From Ananas comosus (taxonomy: Eukaryota; Streptophyta; Magnoliopsida; Poales; Bromeliaceae), in assembly GCF_001540865.1 (NCBI RefSeq), contig NC_033633.1, forward strand, positions 2,471,514-2,535,513: a DNA stretch of 64,000 nt, written 5' to 3'. The position numbers and the translations under genes are program-made. Positions 20,598 through 31,560 of the stretch are shown here, piece by piece. How positions within the stretch are numbered: position 1 is the stretch's first letter; each line of letters opens with the position of its first letter. The notes below the pieces were generated by a model, which did no database searches, was not told the origin of the DNA, and worked only from the letters and a program-made list of their open reading frames with translations.

Positions 20598-21240
20598 AGT
20601 AGCGTTTGGTTCTGGGATACGGGGATAAGGGGTTATCCCCTCTAGTCCCCAAACACTTTTTGGTGCCCCCCCCTCCTCCGTGGAATTGGGGTTGATTAGC
20701 TAAGCCCACCTCTATTTAATTTAAAATTTAAAAGTTAAAATTTAAAATTTTAAAAATTTTTAATTTATAATTTTAAAATTAATATTTATAATTTTATATT
20801 CTAAATTTTAAATTTTAAATTTTAAATTATTATTTTAATTATTTTAATTTTAAATTTGATATTTTATATTTGTAAATTTAGATTTGATTTAAAATTTAAA
20901 ATTTATAACTTTAAATTTTTAAATTTGAGATTTACAAATTTAGATTTTAATTTCGAATTTTTCGATTTTAAAAGTTTTGAATTTAAATTTTAAATTTTAA
21001 ATATAAAATTTAAAATTTTTAATTCAAATATAATAATTGGGATAATATTATTACTTTCTATTTATAACTAACCAATATTCTTCTTATTCCATCTTATCTA
21101 TTCAAACGCTATTTTTTTTATTTCGAAAAATAACTCAATTTTTATTCAAATTTAAAATTGATCTATTTAATGTCTATACCTGAGCTCATACTTATTTCTG
21201 AGCTAGACAGTTTCTTACTTATTTCGGAACCAAACGAAAT
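20598..21240. mobile_element. MITE-like element with GCGTTTGGTTC ends
   Basis: The left end is GCGTTTGGTTCTGGGATA and the right end GGAACCAAACG, mirrored over about 10 bp. The interior (20715-21020) is almost pure AAATTT/TTTAAA words. Target-site duplication not resolved. Confidence 0.45.
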
Positions 21241-21784
21241 CTTTTATAGAGTCCAGAAATCGACCTCCACGTGTGCATATTTTTGAGATTTCTTCTTCGA
21301 CCTCCTTAGAGTGGATTTCTGATGTGAATATTGGAGTGGAAGGGGCGGGGATCCGGAGCCCCCAGATTTATATCATTTAAGAAAAAATTTTCACCTGCTT
21401 AATTTGATTAATTTATATTTTATCTTACAAAAATAATGATCGATCCAACTTTCTTTGTACATCAGTGCATCTATGTATGAAAATAATATAACTTATTAGA
21501 ATGCTTAGATAAATAAGGTCTAATTTGGCAACGCGGCAGTTAAAAATATTATTTTATTTTATTAAAAAATTTAAAAATATTTTAAATTTTTTTATGCTAT
21601 AAAATTACAATTGCAACTGCCTCATTTGACAAATGCATGCCGCACAATTTTTTAAAATAAAATAATATAAAATTATTTTTAAAAATAGAAGTGTTAACAT
21701 ACTTGAAAGTACATGCAAATATGTTCAAAAGATATGATGACGTAATATATATCATGTTAAATTTGCAATAAATATAATTTTTTA

Positions 21785-23129
21785 TTATTATAAGGCCAAT
21801 TTGCATAAAAAATCCACTTATTTTGGTCTTTTGCAAAATCGGGCCATCTTTTTGGCTTTTGCAGATTCGGTCCGCTTTTTTAACAAACTGACCAAAATAC
21901 CCTTATACCTTTTTCTCTTTCCTCTTTCTCTCTCTCCTCTTTTTTTCTCTCGTTCTTTTTTCTTTTTCTTCCCAGAGAGCGGCGAAGACGGAGCAGAAGT
22001 GCCCTTATACCTTTTTCTTTTCTCTTTTTTCTCTCGTTCTTTTTTTTCTCTCTTCCCAGAGAGCGGCGAAGACAGAGCGGCGTCGCCGCCGGCGCCCCCA
22101 CCTTCCTCGCCTCCGATCCCCCTAAGGCCGGGCTGTGACTTTTTTTTTTTTGCATTTTTCTTTTCTTTTCTTCTCTGACTCTCCTCCATAGTTTCTGACG
22201 ACGGCGCCTCTCTCGCTCTTCCCTGCCCTTCCCGTCTCTCCTTCTCCCTCCTTCTCTGCTGCCTCCGACGACAATGCATCTTCGCCGACACCGACGCCGA
22301 CACCGTGGAGATCACTGCGGCGCTGCAGCCTCGAAGTGGGGGGTCTTTAGCGGCGTCGCAACCCGCACCGTGGCCTATTGCAAGAGGGTGACAAAAAAAA
22401 AAACAGAAAAAAAAAAGATAAAAATTTATATAAAAAAAAGGATGAAGAATGAATATTGGTAGTCGTTTAACTACAAAAAAATGTACAAGTTGCACTACTT
22501 AAGATGTAAACTGCAGCACTTTATAAATAAAAATTTACACTTTTTAAATAAAAGATTGAAACTCTTTGGAAAGATATTTACAAACTGTTACTCTCTTCTG
22601 TATTGCACTTTCAGATATAAACTGTCACCCAGTAAGATAAAAATTACACTCCTTTAAATGAAAGTTGCACTGTTTCTCTCTGTTCCGCCACGTTTCTACT
22701 CTTTGTTCGATCATTTCATCCTCTGTTACAACTATTTTTATCTTAAAACTCGCACCCTTCTTTAGTTATTTAAGAGATATTTAACTACTTATCCTCATTG
22801 TTGCACTGTTTCTCGCTCTTTAAGAGGAGTAAGACAGTGCAACAAGAGGAGAAACAGTGCAAGCCAAGAGGAGAAGCAGTTGATAAATAACTGTTAAAGA
22901 TGTGTAGTTTAAAATAAAAAACAATTAAAGCGAATAAGAGAGAAATAGTCAACAAGAAAAAAAACTGCATACGCCATTTTATCTTGAAACCGCTACTCAT
23001 ATTAAGAGATATTTAAAACTTGGCTTCTCCTCTTTGTTGGCCTGTTGCCTCATTGATTGCACTGTTTCTCCTCTTAGAAGAGGAGAAACAGTGCAACAAA
23101 GGGAGAAGCAATATAAATATCTGTTAAAG

Positions 23130-23178
<49 letters not shown>

Positions 23179-24085
23179 GTTTATAAAATAGTTAATAAGA
23201 GGAGATTAGTGCAGACAAAAAAAAATTGCACCCATTTAGTCTTAAATCTGACACTCATTTAAGAGATATTTATACTGGCTTCTCCTCTGTTGCACTGTTC
23301 TCCTCTGTTGAAACTGTTTCACTTCCTCTAAAGAGGAAAAACAAGTCAACACAGAGGAGAAACAGTGGGCAACCAACGAGGAGAAGGAGTATAGAATCTC
23401 TTAAAGATGGTCATTTAGAAATAAAAATAGTCTCGAGCCGGCGCCCGTTCGACCGCGCTGGCTGGCGCTGCGGCGACGGGATCGGGCTGGGGGTCCGCGG
23501 CGGACGCGGCGTCTCGACGTCGTCGTGGGAGAAGCAGAGGCGCTGGTCGGCGGCTTCTGCGCGGCGGCGGGAGGAGGGGCAGCGCCGACGGAGAAGAACA
23601 CGCGCGGCGCTGGTGCCGGCGCCGGTTGCGCTTCCGCCTTCCGCTCCTGCGCCCTGCCGCTTGGCCTCCCCTTCTTCTTCTTCGCCGTTGTCTTCTTCTC
23701 CGCATCCAGCCCGACCCCGTTTGCCGCGGCCGCTGCCGCCGCGGCGACGGGATCGGGTTGGGGGTCCGCGGCGGTGGAGGAGAGGAGGAGGGGGTCGCGG
23801 GCGGTGGAGAGAAAGGTGAGGAGGGGGGCGACGGTGAAGAAGGATGGTGAGGAGGGAGGCGACGATGAAGAAGAAGGCGACGGTCCGCCTTTTTTTTTTC
23901 GGCAAGAAAAAAAAAAGAACGACAGAAACGAAGAGGAGAGAGAAAGAGGAAAGAGAAAAAGTAATAAGGATATTTTAGTCAGTTTGCTGAAAAAGCGGAC
24001 CTAATCTGTAAAAACGAAAAAGGTGACCCGGTTTTGCAAAAGCCCAAAATAAGTAGATTTTTTATTGAAAAAGGCCTTATTATAA
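21785..24085. mobile_element. Mutator-like element (Pack-MULE candidate) with perfect 9-bp TSD
   Basis: The 9-bp TTATTATAA occurs directly before GGCC at 21785-21793 and directly after GGCC at 24077-24085, so the element is 21794-24076 (2283 bp). Terminal inverted repeats run about 165-185 bp: both ends share AAAAAATC-ACTTATTTTGG, TTTTGCAAAA-CGGG and GGTCCGCTTTTT. Nine-bp duplications with long inverted repeats are typical of Mutator-like elements. No transposase is seen. The interior carries GC-rich, coding-like stretches (21980-22330 and 23430-23830), internal duplications, three related hairpin units (22.8-23.4 kb) and a 43-base A run (23133-23175). The many overlapping reading frames are low-complexity Arg/Ala/Pro-rich and not convincing genes. 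Confidence 0.85.
22799..23400. repeat. three related palindromic units inside the Mutator-like element
   Basis: Each unit has a TTGCACTGTTTCTCCTCTT-type arm, its inverted arm, and flanking TTAAGAGATATTTA and CTGTTAAAGA words. The middle unit (23057-23096) is a perfect 19-bp stem with a 2-nt spacer. The first (22799-22843) and third (about 23285-23375) are imperfect. Confidence 0.8.
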
Positions 24086-24143
24086 TTCAATATTATTATA
24101 ATTGAAATATACTTAGAAAATTTATATATATTAATACATGGCC

Positions 24144-24195
24144 GATTTTTTTTTTTATTGTTGTTGAGAGAGGAATGGTAGCATACCATTATATC

Positions 24196-24235
<40 letters not shown>

Positions 24236-24305
24236 TTGTAAATAAATTTAGTTGAAAATATAAAGGAATAGACTTGGTACTTGAAACCTCGTATACCAAC
24301 ATATT
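24144..24305 (-). mobile_element. degenerate tRNA-derived SINE copy
   Basis: In plus-strand order it has a T run, GAGAGAGGAATGGTAGCAT, an expanded (TTA)n, AAATAAATTTAGTTGAAAAT and GGTACTTGAAACCTCGTATA. This is the order of the well-preserved minus-strand SINE at 58.05-58.20 kb. The pol III boxes are decayed. Confidence 0.5.
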
Positions 24306-24709
24306 TGTTTTTAATAAAGAAAATCATATGTAACTATAATGGCATAAACTTCTCGCCTTTTCCTTGTTTTTATACATTTCTCTTTATCAACAAATTTAGG
24401 TAGTGTTTATAGGAGGGAAAAAAGAATTTCTTATTTATTTAACAACATATAAAAGATTTGTTAATTTTCAAATTTAACAGGTTTGAAAAAAAAGAGAGGA
24501 TGCGAGAGGATTTAGGATTTAAGGTTTCTATCTGGAGGAAGTCGAAAGAGATAAGAGTTTCTCATTTATTTAATACTATATAGAAACTTTGTCAATTTTC
24601 AAATTTATAAGATTTGAAAGAATGAGAGAATGTGAGAATGGAGAAGATTTAAGGTTTAAAATTCTCTCTTGAGAAAGAAAGAAAAAAGAGATATTCTAAA
24701 ATTAGAAAA

Positions 24710-25993
24710 AAAAAATCATCACAACAATAAATTCATGATTTAGCGGCATTTACTCCGTAGTATTTATTTAAATAACGCTAATTAATATATTTAACAGTAT
24801 TACTTGATAAGTGCAGCTAGATTTAATAATTTAGTCGCAATTTGCTATTAATATTATAAAATAGAATAAATTAGCAGCATAAATTAGTGAAAGCTGCTGA
24901 AGTTTTCAGTATTTTATAAAATATGACATTAAATGTAATAAAGTAGCAGCATTTATTGCTAAATGCAGCAATATTTGCTCCGCAATATTTATTTAAATTA
25001 TGCCAATTAAAATATTTAGCAGTATTATTTGATAATTGCAGCTAGATTTAATTGTTTAGCGGCAATTTACTATTAATGTTGCAAAATAGAATAAATTAAC
25101 AGCATAAATTAGTGAATGCCGCTAAATATAATAAACTAGCTGCACTTGTTACTAAATATCATTACTAATTAATATATAATTATTAATATATTTCTTTTTA
25201 TTTAGAATTAAAAATTTTAAAATTAAAGTTTAAAATTTGAAACATATAATTTTAAAAATTAAACTTATAATTTAAAATTTAAAATTTTAAAATTTATATT
25301 TTAAATTTTAAATTCTAAAATTTTTAATTTTTAATTTTTAATTTTAATTTTAAAATTTTAATTTTAAAATTTTAAAATTTATTTTAAAATTAAAATTTCA
25401 AATTTAAAACTATTAATTTTGAAACTTAAAATTTGATATATGAAAATTAAAAATTTAAATTTAGTATCTAAATTTAAAATTTTAAAATTTTAAAAATTTA
25501 AAATATAAGACTTAAAATTTAAAAAATTAAAATATACATAATTAATAGTCACTAGGGCAAGTGGCAAAGGGCTTGGTGGTTGATACTCGAGGTCTCAAGT
25601 ACGAATTCTAGTTGATTTATATTTCAAGTAAAGTTTATTTCTAAAAAAAATAAACAAAGCAGGTAGCATATAAAAAAAATTAAAAATTAAATTTGAAATA
25701 AAATTAAAATTTTAAAATTTTAATTTTTAAAATCAGATATTTGTATTAACAGCATTATATTTATGTGCCACTAATAAACAATTTAAAATTAGCATTTAAT
25801 CTCTTTTAACGGTATGTTCCTAATGACACTAATTGATTTATATTGGCGGCATTTATTTTAAATGTTGCTAATACTTTTAGCAACATTGGTATAGTCAGCA
25901 TTTAGTGTCATATGCTGCTAAAACTTTTAGCAGTATTTGTTGATCATTTAGCAGAATAAATTAATGTTACTAATGATTAATTTTCTAGTAGTG
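24710..25993. mobile_element. non-autonomous CACTA element (right end clear, left end decayed)
   Basis: The right end TTTTCTAGTAGTG (25981-25993) is the reverse complement of CACTACTAGAAAA, the classic CACTA terminus. Subterminal words of the type TTAGCAGCATTTA and TTAGCGGCA recur in both orientations at 24738-25150 and 25740-25960, as expected for CACTA subterminal repeats. Two tandem units of about 205 bp lie at 24740-25150. The left CACTA terminus is not recognisable. No transposase frame. A SINE and an AAATTT-rich block lie inside. Confidence 0.65.
25547..25682 (+). mobile_element. tRNA-derived SINE nested in the CACTA element
   Basis: It reads GGGCAAGTGGCAAAGGGCTT (A-box-like), GGTGGTTGATACTCGAGG, AAGTACGAATTCTAGTTG (decayed B box), then AAAGTTTATTT, AGCAGGTAGCAT and an A-rich tail. 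This is co-linear with the better copy at 58.05-58.20 kb. Confidence 0.65.
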
Positions 25994-26036
25994 CCTTTTT
26001 GATATAAAAGTCAATGCGGAAATACCTTCTTTTTTT

Positions 26037-26350
26037 AAAAAAAATCTGACCCCTCAGGGTATGACAGATCCGCTACAAATATAGGGAGTCCACTGTTCAC
26101 ACGGACAGAGTCTCCTCTATATTTACACGGTGTCGCACAAGTATAAGATATACAATACAAGATACAATCATCACATATGAATATCTATATATTCATACAC
26201 CATTCACATTCACATTCACATCTATCTATTTAAAATGTTTCCTATCCGTAAACTCATTTGAAACACTAAGTCATGAAAACCAATAAAACTTTTTAAAAAT
26301 CGTTTCCCGCATCCTTTCCCATGAAGGTCAGTATTAAGGCAACGCTTCAT
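26037..26350. mobile_element. possible LTR-retrotransposon fragment
   Basis: CTGACCCCTCAGGGTATGAC, then GACAGATCCGC and a CACATTCACATTCACAT block, recalls the 3' part of plant gypsy LTRs; the reverse complement of the solo LTR at 37.3-38.9 kb has a similar order of words. No termini were found. Weak. Confidence 0.25.
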
Positions 26351-26554
26351 TAAACAACATTATTCTCTACAATACCATTCAAAGCATTTGATCAGATACA
26401 ATGTCAAGTTGATTAATTTTGCTTTGATTAACTTTTTGGACTTTAATTTAGGTTTAAATTTATACTTCAAAATAGTTCAACACTAGCTCTATAGCTTGTT
26501 TTATTTAAAGTACTATCGGTCGAAAATACTTAAACTCAAATAGTAAATATTTTT

Positions 26555-26793
26555 AGAGTCCGACTGCTATGCTATCTATAGCACCAAGCACTTGATGCTA
26601 TCAAGTTTTCTGCCGTTAGATTAACCCCTTTAATTATTTTTATCCGTTTGATTATACTATTGAACCAACCATCCATTCAACCCTTGGAGGCCCACATCAT
26701 CCTAACCGCACATTTCTCAATCTAATTAAGGGATAAAACACTAATAGCACCAACAACTTGGTGCTATTGATAATATTCCAGCCTAGTTCTATA
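26555..26793 (+). mobile_element. hairpin-ended MITE, subfamily A, full-length
   Basis: The left end GAGTCCGACTGCTATGCTAT is followed by the hairpin AGCACCAAGCACTTGATGCT. The right hairpin is AGCACCAACAACTTGGTGCT, then ATTGATAATATTCCAGCCTA. The interior matches subfamily A. Unlike other copies it has little flanking microsatellite. Confidence 0.8.
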
Positions 26794-27124
26794 CTAATCA
26801 CATATAGGGCCCTTCATTAAATTAACTCTCTAACTCCATTTGATATTTAGATTGCGGAGGTTACGCAATACACATTTCATATTATTTTCTTTTATATCTA
26901 TGTTTCATGATCATCCGAGCTTAATCGCTTATTAAAACGAGCCGATCGAGCCAGCCTTTGTCGAGCCAAACACGGGCTATTCGACATGGATTTGTAAATA
27001 ATACCAATTTAGCTAGTTAATAAAACAAGACCATGGTTATACAATTAAACCACCCTAATTTCATTGCCTAAGCTTAATTAAAAACCCTTAAGAATGGGTC
27101 AAACTAAACCACATCCACTTCATA

Positions 27125-27142
27125 AGAGAGAGAGAGAGAGAG
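27125..27142. repeat. (GA)n tract
   Basis: A short GA run. The 26.8-27.7 kb stretch is otherwise intergenic, with a GAGCCGATCGAGCC-type repeat fragment at 26910-26990 and an (ATTA)n run near 27250. Confidence 0.7.
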
Positions 27143-27717
27143 TTTCCGAAATTGTAGCACTTGGCATGTGTGAAAGGGCGCAATGCGAGGGGAAATGGGT
27201 GATGGAGAGAACCCTTTTGACCCTGCTATTGTGTGAGTATATTGATACCAATTAATTAATTAATTAATTAATTGCAATTAAAGCTAATTTAGAATGTTTA
27301 GGTCTCTCTCTTTCTCTCTCCATCTCTTACACAACAACTATAAAAGAGATGCTACACCACCCCCACAAAGATCGAAGCTCCCCGGTTGGCCTTTTGGTCT
27401 CTCATCTCAACCAAGCACTATCGGGGTTCTTCCAATGGCCTCTCGCTAAATTCCCGTCATTATTCCCAAGGACAAGGTCATTTCTTTTCATTTCTCATGA
27501 CACCATAACTCTCATCATCTTTTATAGAGTATAAAAGTATATGAGTATTTATATTTGTAATTTTTTAGCAGTCGAATTGTTTTAAGACTTATGCAGTATA
27601 GTTAACAATGTATTCAATTAAGTCTTTTTGTTAATACTGTATGGATGTTGAGACAATCTGACGATTAAAAAATTACAAATATATCAAACTCTTGTGCTTT
27701 TAAAAGTACAGAAGCTT

Positions 27718-28200
27718 ATATATATATATAGAGAGAGAGAGAGAGAAAGAGAAAGGGCTCTATATTTTTTCGATGATTAGGCTTCTGAATCGACGATCCA
27801 CTCCATTAAATATGATTTAGATTATTTAAAACTTCTAAAATATAATTTTATAATTTTTTAAAATTATAATAAAGTCCATCAAGTCGGTATAAAAAAAAGA
27901 TCAAAATTAGAGTTATTGATCTTTATCTAGATAGTAAATAGAGTTTTCTATAAAAAATTCAACCTATTCCGATTCTTTACATTGTTAAAAATTATCAATT
28001 TGTAAGCTTTTGATCATAAGGTAAATGATGTCGAAGAATTATGAAATTTGATGTTTAAAAATTTTAAATGCACTAAATAATGTTTAACGATATGGATTGT
28101 CGATTCGGAAACTGTATTATCGCAAACGACTAATAAGTACGAAAGCGAATATACTCATAAGAGTATAGTAGCTGGACTCTCTCTCTCTCTATATATATTA
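27718..28200. mobile_element. hairpin-ended MITE related to subfamily D, upstream of the SKS gene
   Basis: Bounded by TATATATA-GAGAGA on the left and CTCTCTCT-ATATATAT on the right. The arms are degenerate inverted copies: CTGAATCGACGATCCACTCC at about 27783 mirrors GATATGGATTGTCGATTCGG at about 28090. The right end, reverse-complemented, reads GAGTCCAGCTACTATACTCT. It ends about 130 bp before the SKS TATA box. Confidence 0.65.
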
Positions 28201-28332
28201 GATAGATATCCTTTCGTTATATATATATATAAATTAGAGAGATATATTTTTGTTATACACTGCTTGAATATTATAAACAAATTCAAATTTGGTCTATAAT
28301 TTGTAAACAAATTTGATATTTTTTTAAAGCTC

Positions 28333-28340
28333 TATAAATA
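28333..28340 (+). promoter_or_regulatory. TATA box of the SKS gene
   Basis: TATAAATA lies 179 bp before the ATG. A start about 30 bp downstream would give a leader of about 150 nt that is CT-rich then GA-rich. Confidence 0.65.
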
Positions 28341-28518
28341 CCACAACTCTTTTTTCCCTTTTTTGCAGGTCCTTTTTTCTTTTTTCTTTTTTTTAAAAAT
28401 TGGATAGAAAGAAGAGAGAAACAGAGAGAACCAAAAACCCAAGAGGGGAGAAACCGAGCTACACATACTCGAGGAAGAGAGAAATTTTATATAAATTTTT
28501 TTTAAAAAAAATACAAAG

Positions 28519-30664
28519 ATGGCACGTGTCGCATTGTTATTGGCGGTCCTATCAGTGATGGGGCTCATGGCCGTGCATGCGGAGGATCCGTACCTGTACT
28601 TTACGTGGAACGTGACGTACGGCACGATCTCGCCGCTCGGAGTTCCCCAACAAGTGATCCTCATCGACGGTCAGTTCCCGGGCCCCAACATCAACTGCTC
28701 CAGCAACAACAACATCGTCATCAACCTCTTCAACTACCTCGACCAACCCTTCCTCCTCTCTTGGTAATTACTGTATATATACTTATCACCAAATTTATTA
28801 TATATGCATGCCTCTCCTTGATTGCACCTAACGTAATTGATTAAATGCTTAATAACTAGTGTACGTTGAGATAAGTTTGAATTATAATTAATGACTTCAT
28901 ATTTCTTGCTGAGTTAATTTTACAAGATAAAATAACATACTATTTTTTCCTAAAAAAATTGATCATTTTAATGCTAAGACAATAAGAGAGGAAGGAGGAT
29001 TAAATGTGAAATTAATTAATGTTTTCTTTATTTACAGGAACGGTATCCAGCACAGGAAGAACTCGTGGCAGGACGGGATGCCGGGGACCAACTGCCCGAT
29101 CCTCCCCGGCCAGAACTTCACGTACCACTGGCAGCCCAAGGACCAGATCGGCAGCTACTTCTACTTCCCCTCCCTCGCCTTGCACAAGGCCGCCGGCGGC
29201 TTCGGCGGCCTCCGCGTCAACAGCCGCCTCCTCATCCCCGTCCCCTTCGACCCCCCCGCCGACGACTTCACCGTCCTCGTCGGCGACTGGTAACCTACCT
29301 TGCTAGCTACTTTCTAATTAGGAGTCTGACGGAACTCGAACTCATATATAAAACAGCTCTGATATTATTTTCTAAAAGGTTCGGCTGTTAGAGAACGATG
29401 TTTTTGATATTTTTGTGTTGAAAAGGTACACGAAGAACCACAACGTCCTCCGCCGCCTCCTCGACTCCGGCCGCAGCATCAACCGCCCCGCGGGCGTCCT
29501 CATCAACGGCAAGTCCGGCGAGAATGACAAGGAGCCGCTCTTCACCATGGAGGCCGGCAAGACGTACCGCTACCGCATCTGCAACGTCGGGCTGAAGACC
29601 TCCCTCAACTTCCGGATCCAGTCCCACACGTTGAAGCTCGTGGAGATCGACGGGTCGCACACCGTCCAGAACGTCTACGACTCGCTCGACGTGCACGTCG
29701 GGCAGTGCTACTCGGTGCTGGTGGCCGCCGACCAGCCGGTCGGGGACTACTACATCGTCGCGTCGACGCGGTTCATGAAGACGGTGCAGACCGCCACTGC
29801 AGTGATCCGGTACGTCGGTTCGAGCACGCCGCCGTCCCCGGTGCTCCCCGAGGCGCCGGTCGGCTGGGCCTGGTCGCTGAACCAGTGGCGGTCCTTCCGG
29901 TGGAACCTCACCGCCAGCGCGGCCCGCCCGAACCCGCAGGGGTCCTACCACTACGGCAGCATCAACATCACCCGCACCATCAAGCTCGCCAACAGCCGAT
30001 TCCCCGCCGACGGCAAGCTCCGCTTCGCCCTCAACGGCGTCTCGCACGTCGACCCAGAGACGCCGCTCAAGCTCGCCGAGTACTTCAACGCCTCCGACGC
30101 GGTGTTCAAGTACAACCTCATCGCCGATGAGCCCCCCACCGCCGGCGCCCCCCTGACCGTCGCCCCCAATGTCCTCACCGCCGAGTTCCGCACGTTCATC
30201 GAGATCGTCTTCGAGAACCCGGAGAAGAGCATCCAGTCCTACCACTTGGACGGTTACTCCTTCTTCCCTGTCGGGTACGTAACACTATTAAAAAAGAGGA
30301 ATAGCACGTATGGCTGTAGCTGAAAGCAGAAATAAGAGCGTGCAGTTAATATGATTGTTGGTGCAGGATGGGGCCGGGGAAGTGGACGCCGGAGAGCAGG
30401 AAGGGGTACAACCTCCTCGACGCGGTGAGCAGGCACACGATCCAGGTGTACCCGGGGTCGTGGACGGCGATCATGCTGACGTTCGACAACGCGGGGATGT
30501 GGAACCTGCGGTCGGAGATCTGGGAGAGGCACTACCTCGGCCAGCAGCTCTACATCAGCGTCGTGTCGCCGGCGCGGTCGCTGCGTGACGAATACAACAT
30601 GCCCGATAACGCATTCCGCTGCGGCGCGGTCGTCGGGCTCCCGCTCCCTCCGTTGTACGTTTGA
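28519..30664 (+). CDS. SKU5-similar (SKS) / pollen L-ascorbate-oxidase-homolog protein, 4 exons
   Basis: Secreted multicopper-oxidase-like glycoprotein of the SKU5/NTP303/Bp10 group, linked to pollen-tube or cell-wall growth. Exons: 28519-28763, 29038-29289, 29426-30274, 30367-30664, all GT/AG and in phase, giving 547 aa, usual for the family. Residues 1-21 look like a signal peptide (cleavage after VHA, mature EDPYLYFTWNV). Three cupredoxin-like domains follow. The copper ligands of true ascorbate oxidases are missing: FLLSWNGIQHRKN (79-91) replaces the HWHG motif, YFYFPSLALHK (122-132) replaces HxH, SYHLDGYSFFPVG (437-449) replaces HPxHLH, and WNLRSEIWERHYLGQQ (494-509) replaces HCHIxxH. 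It is therefore probably redox-inactive. The C-terminus LPLPPLYV has no GPI-anchor signal, unlike SKU5 itself. Exons are very GC-rich and the introns AT-rich. The subgroup assignment is inferred; the family is sure. Confidence 0.95.
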
Positions 30665-30800
30665 GCGCGGCGCCGTGAGCAACCAGCGAGCCCTGCCAAG
30701 AAGAAGAAGAAGATGATCTTATGTTTGGTTAATTTTGAAGCATGGTTGGCTGGTTGTGATGTAACCTGGAGCTCTCTCAATAGTAATGGAAAACTTTATT
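30665..30800 (+). other. probable 3' UTR of the SKS gene
   Basis: Starts after the stop codon, contains an (AAG)n run, and turns AT-rich near 30790. No canonical AATAAA is visible; AATAGTAATGG near 30780 is the nearest signal-like stretch. Confidence 0.35.
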
Positions 30801-31304
30801 CAATTGATCTTTATATTTGGTTACTTTTGAAGCTTGGTTTGTTATTAGTAACTTAATATGTGGCTTGAATTTTTCCGTGAACATTGATATTAACACATTC
30901 AAATTTTTAGTCACATTTTATTTTTCCTTGAATCTGAATTTAATTATTGCTATCAATTTCAAGTTTGTTAATGGAATCACCTACATATCCACTTTCAGTT
31001 GTGTACGTAATTATTAACAAAAAAAAATGCTACATATATATACATCAAAAATGGATATAAATATTACTTTTTTTTTTCCCCGCTAATTTTATCATTTTTT
31101 TAATATTGAAAATTTGTACTCAACTTTTGGGCTTAGGAGTAGCAATTTTCAGACCATTATCCCTGGATTGCATTAAAATGAAGATATAGAATTTGGTGTG
31201 GAACTTTTAGATGCAGGCTACAAATGCTTGTAACAAGATTGGTTTGGGGTAAAGACTTTATATGGAATTTTACTAAAAATTTTTACATTACCATGTAAGA
31301 GGAT

Positions 31305-31560
31305 AAAGTTAAAAGTTTAATTTTATACAGATCCCTATAAATATCAAAAAGCAAATGTATCCCTACAAAATTTAAGTTATAAAATTTATTCATTTAAAAG
31401 TTCTCTGGTTGTAATTATATCTTTCCAAAAATTCTTTGATTTGTAAATATATTCTTTCAAAAGTTTTAGTTCGTTCATATATGTCCCTATCGTTTGATTC
31501 ATGATTAATTTTTTTAAAAATAGATGCATAAAATGACTATTTTGTCTTTATAAATTTACT
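31305..31560. mobile_element. fragment of a foldback MITE (subfamily G type)
   Basis: Words such as ATCCCTATAAATATCAAAAA, GTATCCCTACAAAATTTAA and CATATATGTCCCTATCG resemble one arm of the element at 48.25-48.65 kb. No mirrored arm. Confidence 0.4.

Noticed and set aside
21818..22495. Long Lys/Arg/Glu-rich minus-strand reading frame
   Set aside because: It is the translation of CT-rich inverted ends and GC-rich cargo of the Mutator-like element; no domain, codon pattern or splice support.
23226..24004. Several overlapping Arg/Ala/Pro-rich frames
   Set aside because: Mutually overlapping on both strands in GC-rich cargo; kept only as possible captured gene fragments.
25547..25620. Possible functional tRNA gene
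   Set aside because: The A- and B-box-like words are followed by a SINE body and an A-rich tail, and the B box is decayed, so it is a SINE and not a tRNA.
29388..30245. Long minus-strand frame over the SKS gene
   Set aside because: Antisense shadow of a GC-rich exon; the plus strand carries the recognisable protein with correct splice sites.
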